Assembly (NCBI RefSeq): GCF_000374125.1
Contig: NZ_KB893647.1
Location: 124,001-188,000 of the forward strand
From: Niabella aurantiaca DSM 17617
Lineage (GTDB): Bacteria; Bacteroidota; Bacteroidia; Chitinophagales; Chitinophagaceae
Direction: 5' to 3'
DNA length: 64,000 bases
Both the position numbers and the translations under genes were made by a program. The notes beneath the pieces were generated by a model. The model was given only the letters and a program-made list of their open reading frames with translations, was not told the DNA's origin and did no database searches. The number at the start of each line of letters is the position of its first letter. The stretch's first letter is position 1. Below, in pieces: positions 44,575 through 51,471 of this stretch.

Positions 44575-45180
44575 TCACCAGTCTTTCTCGTTGCTGATTC
44601 CGTACTGCGACTTGTCTTCCGAGATACGTTGCTGGGTGTTTTTTTCTTTATTCTCCAGTTTGTCCAGCTGGTTTTGAGCCTGGTGCTGATTCAGCCGGGA
44701 TTTTTCCGGCTTTTTGGATGCGTCTTTTTTATCCTGTCCGCCGCCACCACCGCTTTGTTTTTTCCTTTCCAGCAATGCTTTCTGAAGATTTTCGCGTGCT
44801 TTTGTATCGCTGCTGTTTAAGCGCAGCGCGTTCTTATAGGCTTCAATACTTTCTTCCAGTTTGTTTTGATTGGAGTGTACAACCCCGGCATTATAGAAGG
44901 CTGCGGAGCGCAGCCCGGAATCGGTGTTGCCGGATGCGGCGGCCTGCTGGTAGGTCTTTACGGCGTCGTCGTATTTTTTTAAACGGTACAGGGCGTTGCC
45001 TTTATTCAGCAACGCAACGTATTTATGCGGACCATCGACAGCCTTGCTGTAGGCGTTTACGGCATCGTCCATGCGGCCCTCCCTGTAAAGCTCGTTTCCC
45101 TGTTTTATAAAACCCCCTCCATCCTGGGCCAGCAGCGGAACGGCAATAAAATTTAGCAGGAGTATGAGGTGATGCTTCAT
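44575..45180 (-). CDS. BatC-like TPR protein
   Basis: 201 residues. Signal peptide (HLILLLNFIAVPLLAQ), then three to four TPRs (GNELYREGRMDDAVNAYSKAV, LNKGNALYRLKKYDDAVKTYQQAA, NAGVVHSNQNKLEESIEAYKNAL), and a charged low-complexity tail (Lys/Gln-rich) ending in NEKDW. It corresponds to BatC of the Bacteroidota aerotolerance (Bat) operon. Its ATG overlaps the stop of the upstream VWA gene by 4 bases, so translation is coupled. Confidence 0.83.
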   Translation of the reverse strand: MKHHLILLLNFIAVPLLAQDGGGFIKQGNELYREGRMDDAVNAYSKAVDGPHKYVALLNKGNALYRLKKYDDAVKTYQQAAASGNTDSGLRSAAFYNAGVVHSNQNKLEESIEAYKNALRLNSSDTKARENLQKALLERKKQSGGGGGQDKKDASKKPEKSRLNQHQAQNQLDKLENKEKNTQQRISEDKSQYGISNEKDW

Positions 45181-46181
45181 TCTTTTATTTTTTTACCCTC
45201 CGGCAGGAGTTGCTCAATCACCAGGAACAATATCATCGCCGCGGCAAATACCCAAAAGTAATAGGAGAAACTCATCAGATTGGTATCGCCCGTTACCTTT
45301 TTATCGATCTGTGCCAGTTGATTGTTGATTTTTTTGACCGCTTCATCTATATCTTTCAGGTGTACATAAACACCGTTGGTGTTGCCGGCTATTTGCTGCA
45401 GTTCTTTCTGATTGAGTTTTGAAATGATCGGCTGACCTGTCTGCGGGTCCAGCTTATTGCCTCCCGTAGAATCATCGGGGATAAAAGTACCTTCCGGAGA
45501 GCCGATACCGACCGTATTTACCATCAGGCCCCGTTTCTGCATTTCTTTTGAGAGTTCCAGTGCCTTTTCATCGTGATCCTCGCCGTCAGAAATAAGGATC
45601 ACTGCCTTGAATTTTGCTTCCCGCTCTCCAAAGGACTTCAGACTTTCTTCCAGAGCATCGCCGATAACGGTTCCTTTTACGGGGACTACATCCGGGGAGG
45701 CGTCATTGACATACATCTGCGCCGAGCTATGATCTGCGCTGATGGGCATTTGGATATACGCCTTGCCGGCAAACCACACCAGGCCCACACGGTTGTTGGG
45801 CATGGCATCCATCATTTTGCTGATGAATTGTTTGGCAAATAACAGGCGGCTGGGTTTTACATCCTGCGCCAGCATACTTTTGCTAAGATCCAGGGCAAAT
45901 ACCACATCAATCCCTTTTCTCCTGATGCCGTCATCGCCTCCCGGCTTGCGCAGGCTCATGGTACAGAATACGCCCATTAAAAAGGCGAGACATAGGAGAA
46001 AGAACTTTAGATTGAACCGGAAGGGGCTGTAGCCGCGGATCATTGATTTTACCAGCGCGGGCTCACCGATCTTATGGATCGTTCTTTTTTTCCATCGTTT
46101 TACAGCTGCAAACAGCAGCAGGAAGAGCAGCACTCCTGCGCTCAGCCAGATAAAATAGATGTATTGAAATTCAAAGTTCAT
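45177..46181 (-). CDS. BatB-like VWA-domain membrane protein
   Basis: About 334 residues starting MNFEFQYIYFIWLSAG. An N-terminal membrane helix and a second one, then a von Willebrand A domain with MIDAS residues in VVFALDLSKSM (DxSxS), the conserved Thr region and ILISDGEDHD, and a C-terminal membrane anchor (FYYFWVFAAAMILFLVIEQLL-like). BatA/BatB proteins sit in the inner membrane and associate with MoxR ATPases. BatA, BatD, BatE and MoxR are not adjacent here. An in-frame ATG at 46193 is a less typical start. Confidence 0.85.
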   Translation of the reverse strand: MNFEFQYIYFIWLSAGVLLFLLLFAAVKRWKKRTIHKIGEPALVKSMIRGYSPFRFNLKFFLLCLAFLMGVFCTMSLRKPGGDDGIRRKGIDVVFALDLSKSMLAQDVKPSRLLFAKQFISKMMDAMPNNRVGLVWFAGKAYIQMPISADHSSAQMYVNDASPDVVPVKGTVIGDALEESLKSFGEREAKFKAVILISDGEDHDEKALELSKEMQKRGLMVNTVGIGSPEGTFIPDDSTGGNKLDPQTGQPIISKLNQKELQQIAGNTNGVYVHLKDIDEAVKKINNQLAQIDKKVTGDTNLMSFSYYFWVFAAAMILFLVIEQLLPEGKKIKE

Positions 46182-46321
46182 GTTATCGTCCAATAGCCCC
46201 TGAAACGGATTCAGCGTGGCATTTCGCCCTTTTGTAAATGATTCCTTTTATCGCCATTTTCCGTTGACATCGGCTTCTGACCTTCCGGCAACAGTGTCAA
46301 CGGAACAATAACTTTGCCGGA

Positions 46322-47209
46322 TTACATTTTTCCTTCGAAGAAACCGAGTTGTTTTAAGATATCCTTTAGCATTTTCAATCTTACGGTGGTCATATCATAC
46401 CCCGGATCGGAGGATTCAACGTTCAGCACAAAGAAATAGGGATGGCGGTTTTCCTCAACCCAGCCAACGATCCAGCCGAGCGGGTGTCCTTTTTCGGTTG
46501 TGCCCCATCCGGTTTTATAAGCCAGTTTATAATTGGAGTTGTCCTCAAACAGCATCGCGTTCTTCACCTTTTGCTGATAGAGTTTAAAAAAGGGCAGCTC
46601 ATTAAAATATAATTTTTTTACGAGCCCCAGGTTTTCATCCGGGGTCAGTTTGACCGTATTGTCCAGCCAGAAAGTATCGATCGCCGACCGGATCTTAAAG
46701 AGGGTGTCTTTTTTGCCGGCGCCGTAATGAAGCGAGTCCAGCCAGAACTGCATTTTTTCTTTACCGATCCTGCGGGCCACTTCCTGGTAATAAGGAACGG
46801 CAGAAACGCGGAAGGCCTGGTACATATTCAGATCCTTATTCCACGCGGCAACCGGCCGCTGAACGCCATCCCAGGGAATGATCATGCTGTCGCCGGAGAT
46901 GACCCCCGTTTGAAGACCGATCAATGCGTTAACAATCTTAAAGGTACTTGCGGGCAGGTAGGCGCTATCCCGGTAACGGGCCAGGTTGTACACGGTAAAT
47001 TCGCCGGTGCCATTATTCAGCAGGGCAAAGGTTCCGGTGAGCCGGTTTTCATCAAAGTATTTTTTTAATGAATCATCCTGTTTTACATTGTTTTGCGTAC
47101 AGGAAACGCTGAACACCATTACCAGGCATCCCCAAAAAAATCCGGAGGCACCTGTTACCCGTCCAAACGAAGAGTGTTGTCTTTTTTTTAATATTTTAGT
47201 AAAGCCCAT
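46322..47209 (-). CDS. Class D (OXA-type) beta-lactamase, lipoprotein form
   Basis: 295 residues. A lipoprotein signal (WGCLVMVFSVSC, Cys37) precedes a penicillin-binding fold with the class D motifs: Ser88-Thr-Phe-Lys91 (nucleophile and carboxylated lysine), Ser136-Ala-Val, Trp181 in TFWLDNTVKL of the omega loop, and Lys232-Thr-Gly in YKTGWG. The usual YGN box reads Tyr-Gly-Ala (162-164). It should hydrolyse penicillins and possibly others in the periplasm. Transcribed alone, with a -7 box TATTTTTG on the minus strand (47249-47242). A BlaR/MecR-type C-terminal sensor domain is an alternative fold relative, but there is no membrane sensor part. Confidence 0.88.
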   Translation of the reverse strand: MGFTKILKKRQHSSFGRVTGASGFFWGCLVMVFSVSCTQNNVKQDDSLKKYFDENRLTGTFALLNNGTGEFTVYNLARYRDSAYLPASTFKIVNALIGLQTGVISGDSMIIPWDGVQRPVAAWNKDLNMYQAFRVSAVPYYQEVARRIGKEKMQFWLDSLHYGAGKKDTLFKIRSAIDTFWLDNTVKLTPDENLGLVKKLYFNELPFFKLYQQKVKNAMLFEDNSNYKLAYKTGWGTTEKGHPLGWIVGWVEENRHPYFFVLNVESSDPGYDMTTVRLKMLKDILKQLGFFEGKM

Positions 47210-47241
47210 AATACTTGCTACCCAAATGATTTAGTTCGCCG

Positions 47242-47249
47242 CAAAAATA
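47242..47249 (-). promoter_or_regulatory. -7 box of the beta-lactamase gene
   Basis: The minus strand reads TATTTTTG here, a perfect TAnnTTTG, ending 32 bases before the ATG. The -33 element is unclear. Confidence 0.4.
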
Positions 47250-47751
47250 CAATGAAAAGTTGTTTAAACTTTTTCAATATGTCGGGGCTGTATTCAAAAG
47301 GCTTTTATTGGTCATTGGCAACTTATTTCTGCATCAAAAAAAAGGATCTGTCAATAGATTCTGAAAGATCGCCCGCCCGGGCGGAAGTTCAGAAAGACAG
47401 TACGTTTTAAAACGACTTTTGATAAGGCCTCCCGGAAGTCGTATGACCGGTTTTTTACCCGCGGACGGCTCTTACGGGCCGGTCCTGTCAGGGCATTGTG
47501 CCGGTAACCCGGATCGGCGAAGCAGCATAGGGCCCCATCGGGGCGGCCTGTTAGCAGCGATCCGAAAAGTTTAAACGATTCCAATGTATTTTCCGATGGG
47601 CCGGGCTGAATGCATAAAAGTTTGCATTTCGTTTTGCAGGCGGGCACTATCGCTGCGGTAGAATATATAAAACCCGGAAAATTTTTATATGCCCGCCGGG
47701 TTTGATGATTTCTGGCACCTGAATTGCTGCCGTATACTATAAGTTCCTATT
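47250..47751. other. Intergenic region with repeat fragments
   Basis: About 500 bases without a supported gene. Contains GGGGCTGTATTCAAAAGGC (an IS-end-like motif), GTCATTGGCAACTTATTTC shared with 38417, a GCATAGGGCCCCATCGGGGC small palindromic repeat (near 47527), and the hairpin AAACCCGG/CCGGGTTT (47670-47677 with 47696-47703) about 50 bases before the next gene. Confidence 0.45.
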
Positions 47752-48324
47752 ATGCAGGATATTATAACCTATCAACGCGATGTTTTGAACGGGTACCGTT
47801 TAATTCTGGATCCACCTCCTGCAACGAAGCGTAAGATTGCAGCGGCAAGGACGCGGCTTGATGCCTTTTTCCCGGGGACGCCGATCGCCGAAGGCAGTCC
47901 TTTTGTTTACCTGGCGAGTTTTTTTGTGTACGATACAGCGGAAGATGCAGTGATCGATCAGTTAAACCGGATCGCGTTGGGTGCCATGCCGTTTAAAATT
48001 CATTTAAAGGGATACGGGCACCTGGAGGAAAAGGAGATCTGCATACAGATTGCGGAAACCGGGTGGGTGAGCGGGGTTATTGATAAGATCGCGCAGGTCA
48101 GGATGCCATGGACCGGAGAGCGGTTCAATCCTTTGCCGCGGATCTCACTGGCGCGGAACCTGTTGCCCTGGCAGTTTGAACGGATATGGCCGTATTTCGA
48201 AAAAGAGCCCTTTCAGAGCCGGTTTGTTGTCAACGGAATGCGTTTGCTAAAACAGGCACCGGGTTACCGGTCCTGGCAGATCTTGCGGCATTTTTTGTTT
48301 GAGAATCAATTGATAACCGATTGA
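47752..48324 (+). CDS. 2H phosphoesterase / 2'-5' RNA ligase-like protein lacking catalytic histidines
   Basis: 190 residues with the overall pattern of the small 2'-5' RNA ligase family: GYRLILDPPPATKRKIAAAR at the start, IHLKGYGHLEEKEICIQI in the middle, and ISLARNLLPWQFERIWPYF...FVVNGMRLLKQ near the end. In active members two HxT/S motifs provide the catalytic histidines. Here the corresponding positions read YLASF (53-57) and Arg130-Ile-Ser132, so both His appear to be lost. It may bind a nucleotide or RNA without cleaving it. Isolated gene. Confidence 0.7.
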   Translation: MQDIITYQRDVLNGYRLILDPPPATKRKIAAARTRLDAFFPGTPIAEGSPFVYLASFFVYDTAEDAVIDQLNRIALGAMPFKIHLKGYGHLEEKEICIQIAETGWVSGVIDKIAQVRMPWTGERFNPLPRISLARNLLPWQFERIWPYFEKEPFQSRFVVNGMRLLKQAPGYRSWQILRHFLFENQLITD

Positions 48325-48573
48325 TATTGCACTTTCGGGGATCACTGTTCATTGTCGGCTTTGGTGCCTGATTTGAGAACTTGAAGATGAGGAAATGCAG
48401 ACTGTCTGGTTACTGTGTCTTCCCGGGTCAATGGGGTCAAACGGGATGCGGGTGGATCTTTAATGGAGAAGTGAACGATCAGCCTTTATCCGAACCTGGA
48501 ACTTTAGACCGGAGCATACCAAGTTCATGCTGAATTTATTTCAGCATCTATGCATGCCGCCATTTAACAGACC
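48325..48573. other. Intergenic sequence before the dispersed repeat
   Basis: About 250 bases with weakly 7-nt-periodic AG-rich text (TGATTTGAGAACTTGAAGATGAGG, around 48370, written in part) and no ORF. Together with the repeat at 48574-48726 it fills the convergent gap between the 2H-like gene and nagX-like gene. Confidence 0.4.
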
Positions 48574-48726
48574 CTGAAACAGGAATAGACCCTGAAATAA
48601 ATTCAAGGCGACATGGTTCCGGATGGCCCCAGGCGGATTTGTCATGGCTTCATTGATTTTGCGACGCAAATTGAAAACTCAGGATGACATTGCGTTTATG
48701 GGAGTGCGACAATTAGGAATGCGCCC
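48574..48726. repeat. ~150-bp dispersed repeat, copy 2
   Basis: Collinear with copy 1 at 38472-38624. It contains GACCCTGAAATAAATTCAAGG and GACGCAAATTGAAAACTCAG and ends in GGAATGCGCC, two bases before the stop codon of the nagX-like gene on the other strand (48729-48731). Confidence 0.8.
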
Positions 48727-48728
48727 CT

Positions 48729-49910
48729 TTATACCTTGATATAGATCTTCTTTTTGTCCAGCCAGTAGCAGATGGCCCACATAAAAATGATCACGCAGAG
48801 CGCATACAGCAGCGACCCGTTCTCTTTTACTCCCGGGGTGTGGATCAAAACCTTTCTGTAAAGCCAGTTCCAGGGGGTAATGCCCCCCTCTGTTTTAAAA
48901 AGCGCCGCAGTTTTGGGTAAAAAGGCGCTCAATGCGAAGATAAAAAGGGGGTTTTTTCCAAAAACCTCGAAAAAATTGCCCAGGAATCCTGTTTTTCCCT
49001 TTATTTCAATAAAATAGATCATCGTAGCGATCGTAATGACTGCCAGTCCCGTTGTATAAATGGTATAAGAGCTGGTCCATATTTTTTTATTGATCGGGAA
49101 TACCATATCCCAGCAAAAACCGGTAAGCAGGAGTGCTACGCCTGCTACAAAAAGGCCTGTCAGCATTTTGAACATGGGATTTGCCGGATTGTTTTTATCC
49201 AGGCCTTCAGGTGCTCCGGAGCTGCTGCTTCTTATATATGTTCCCACAAAATACCCAAATACCACCTGTACGATGGCGGGCAATGTGCTGGCAATACCTT
49301 CGGGGTCAAAGGCCACCCCCTCTCCTTTATACATATGGGCGGTATGCAGGATCACTTTGTCGATGTTTTCGGTGCCAAACCAGCCGGCCAAACTATACGG
49401 GTCAGCCGGGTTCCCGATGAGGCAAATGGCCCAATAGGCAAGGAGGAGGATCACCGAAAGAAGCGCTGCCGTTCTGGGTTTCAGATAATACACGATAACA
49501 GAGGCAAAGAAGTAACAGACTGCAATGCGCTGCAGTACTCCAAAGATCCGGACTCCTCTTTCAGGTCCGGTGGTCCACCGGATAAATTCCAGGGTGCCTT
49601 CATGCCAGCGAACAAAGGGGTACCAGTTCAGGAAAAGGCCGATGCCGAATATCATGAGGGTCCTTTTGACCACTTTTTTCCAGAACAACGGCGGGCCGGC
49701 TTGCTGCAGACGGGGAATGACAAAGGACATGGCATTCCCGACCGCAAATAAAAAAAACGGGAAAACCAGGTCGGTCGGGGTCAGCCCATGCCAGGGGGCA
49801 TGTTCCAGCGGACCGTAAATATGGGCCCAGCTGCCAGGATTATTAACCAGGATCATCAGGCAAACAGTAGCGCCCCGGAAAACGTCAAGCGATCGGTATC
49901 GGATCTTCAT
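48729..49910 (-). CDS. NagX/HGSNAT-like membrane acyltransferase (DUF5009)
   Basis: 393 residues with about ten membrane helices. The start RYRSLDVFRGATVCLMILVNNPGSWAHIYGPLEHAPWHGLTPTDLVFPFFLF is typical of the heparan-alpha-glucosaminide N-acetyltransferase-like family, with the conserved His in APWHG that accepts the acetyl group. In Bacteroidota these proteins act on amino sugars at the inner membrane, often in GlcNAc/chitin use. Divergent from the capsule operon; its own promoter is recognisable. Confidence 0.88.
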   Translation of the reverse strand: MKIRYRSLDVFRGATVCLMILVNNPGSWAHIYGPLEHAPWHGLTPTDLVFPFFLFAVGNAMSFVIPRLQQAGPPLFWKKVVKRTLMIFGIGLFLNWYPFVRWHEGTLEFIRWTTGPERGVRIFGVLQRIAVCYFFASVIVYYLKPRTAALLSVILLLAYWAICLIGNPADPYSLAGWFGTENIDKVILHTAHMYKGEGVAFDPEGIASTLPAIVQVVFGYFVGTYIRSSSSGAPEGLDKNNPANPMFKMLTGLFVAGVALLLTGFCWDMVFPINKKIWTSSYTIYTTGLAVITIATMIYFIEIKGKTGFLGNFFEVFGKNPLFIFALSAFLPKTAALFKTEGGITPWNWLYRKVLIHTPGVKENGSLLYALCVIIFMWAICYWLDKKKIYIKV

Positions 49911-49935
49911 TTTCAGGAAATAATATGGTAAAGTA

Positions 49936-49964
49936 CAAATTTAGACCTTCTGAAAGACAAGCAA
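49936..49964 (-). promoter_or_regulatory. Promoter of the nagX-like gene
   Basis: On the minus strand TTG (49964-49962), 18 bases, then TAAATTTG (49943-49936). The start codon is 25 bases further. Confidence 0.5.
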
Positions 49965-49972
49965 CAGAGAAT

Positions 49973-50004
49973 TTTCTATATAAACGTTGTTACTGTTATA
50001 TTTG
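49973..50004 (+). promoter_or_regulatory. Promoter of the capsule operon
   Basis: A perfect -7 box TATATTTG (49997-50004), with a weak -33-like TTTC (49973-49976) 20 bases before it. It leaves a leader of ~70 bases before upxY-like gene's ATG at 50084, in which the antiterminator could act. Confidence 0.5.
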
Positions 50005-50083
50005 CAGGACTGTTCCTGTCGCATTTTGTCAGGTCATATTTTCATAAAGGAATGTGACTGAGGTGGCGAAGCCGTGTAAAGAA

Positions 50084-50578
50084 ATGAAAGAGCAAAACTG
50101 GTATGCAATCTATACTAAGCCCCGCTGGGAGAAAAAAGTATCAAAACTACTTACCGACAGGGATATTATTACCTATTGTCCTTTAAACAAAGTGAGGCGT
50201 AGATGGAGCGACCGGATCAAAACGGTATGGGTGCCGCTGTTGCCTTCCTATTTGTTTGTTCATATCAGTATGAAGGAAATGCAGAAAGTAAGGGAAACTC
50301 CGGGGGTCATTAATTTTGTATATATAGAAGGAAAGCCCGCAATTGTAAGGGATTTTGAAGTGGTCCGGATCCGGAAATTTTTAAACGAATTTGAAAATGT
50401 GGAGCTGGTGCCGTTTATTCTGCGGAAGGACCAGCGGGTTATGATCAATCAGGGCCTGCTGGTAGAAGAAGAAGGCCGGATCATCGATTTAAAAAATAAT
50501 AAGGTAGAAGTGGCCATTGAAAGTCTGAACTATAATCTGATCGCCTTATTTGATAAATCAAAACTGATCAACAATTAA
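50084..50578 (+). CDS. UpxY-type transcription antiterminator (NusG paralogue)
   Basis: 164 residues: WYAIYTKPRWEKKVSKLLTDRDIITYCPL, then SDRIKTVWVPLLPSYLFVHI (NGN domain) and a C-terminal KOW-like region (RVMINQGLLVEEEGRIIDLKNNKVEVAIES). UpxY/LoaP proteins bind RNA polymerase and allow it to pass terminators in long polysaccharide operons; this gene is first in the operon, the typical place. The start MKEQNWYAIYTKP at 50084 is preferred to GTG at 50054. No UpxZ inhibitor gene is found. Confidence 0.9.
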   Translation: MKEQNWYAIYTKPRWEKKVSKLLTDRDIITYCPLNKVRRRWSDRIKTVWVPLLPSYLFVHISMKEMQKVRETPGVINFVYIEGKPAIVRDFEVVRIRKFLNEFENVELVPFILRKDQRVMINQGLLVEEEGRIIDLKNNKVEVAIESLNYNLIALFDKSKLINN

Positions 50579-50587
50579 ATCAACTTT

Positions 50588-51430
50588 ATGAAACTGATTC
50601 AATATACATCCGCACTTGCTGCTGTGTTGTTGGCTGTATCCTGTGTCTCACAACAAAAAATGCCAAAATACCTGGAAGGCGCTACCAACGAGTCGATCAG
50701 CAAGCAGACGGATTTCCCCGAATTGATCATCCAGAAAAATGACCAGCTGGCCATCCAGGTTTACAGCGACTATTTCCCCGATCCGCTGGATCCCCAGACG
50801 AATAAAAATCCGGATTTGCTGTACAATCAGCCATTGCCCGGAGGTGGTGCGACTACCGGTACCAGCACTACTGCCAACAATACCAGTACGACGGGCGGTT
50901 ATCTTGTAGACGGAGCGGGAAATATTGATTTTCCGCGTCTGGGAAAGATCCATGCCGAGGGGCTTTCAAAAAAGCAGCTGGAAGCAGAGATCAAAAAAAG
51001 GCTGACCACTCCGGTAGAGCTGCTGAAAAATCCCACAGTGCTCATCCGGTTTCAAACCTACAAGATCATTACAGTCGGGGAGTTCAACAGTCCGCAGGTA
51101 TTGAATATTCCCACGGAGAAAGTGAATATTTTTGAAGCGATCTCTATGTCGGGCGGCATTACCGAATGGGGACAGAAAGACAGGGTAAAAGTGATCCGCG
51201 AGCAGGATGGCAAGCGGGAAATGGGCATTGTGGACCTGTCTTCGGAAAATGTATTTGCTTCGCCCTATTATTATCTGCGGCAAAATGACATCCTGCTGAT
51301 AGATCCCATAGATGATAAGGCCAAAGCAAAGGATGAAGCAAGAACCTTAAGTCGTTTTACGTTTGCGACCTCCATTGTTTCCACTGCGGCCGTAATTGCT
51401 TCCATCATCATTTCCATTACAAGAAAGTAA
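50588..51430 (+). CDS. Polysaccharide export outer-membrane lipoprotein (Wza/BexD type)
   Basis: 280 residues. Lipoprotein signal LAAVLLAVSC, a Poly_export domain (ELIIQKNDQLAIQVYSDYFPDPLDP, then GYLVDGAGNIDFPRLGKIHAEGLSKKQLEAEIKKRL), a SLBB domain (KIITVGEFNSPQVLNIPTEKVNIFEAIS) and a C-terminal hydrophobic helix. A Thr/Ser-rich insertion (GATTGTSTTANNTSTTGG) sits within the first domain. It forms the outer-membrane channel for the capsule. It lies 9 bases after the antiterminator gene and 41 before the kinase gene. Confidence 0.93.
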   Translation: MKLIQYTSALAAVLLAVSCVSQQKMPKYLEGATNESISKQTDFPELIIQKNDQLAIQVYSDYFPDPLDPQTNKNPDLLYNQPLPGGGATTGTSTTANNTSTTGGYLVDGAGNIDFPRLGKIHAEGLSKKQLEAEIKKRLTTPVELLKNPTVLIRFQTYKIITVGEFNSPQVLNIPTEKVNIFEAISMSGGITEWGQKDRVKVIREQDGKREMGIVDLSSENVFASPYYYLRQNDILLIDPIDDKAKAKDEARTLSRFTFATSIVSTAAVIASIIISITRK

Positions 51431-51471
51431 CGTTGGTCATCCGGTCTTTATAAAATATTGTAATCTCAGCT

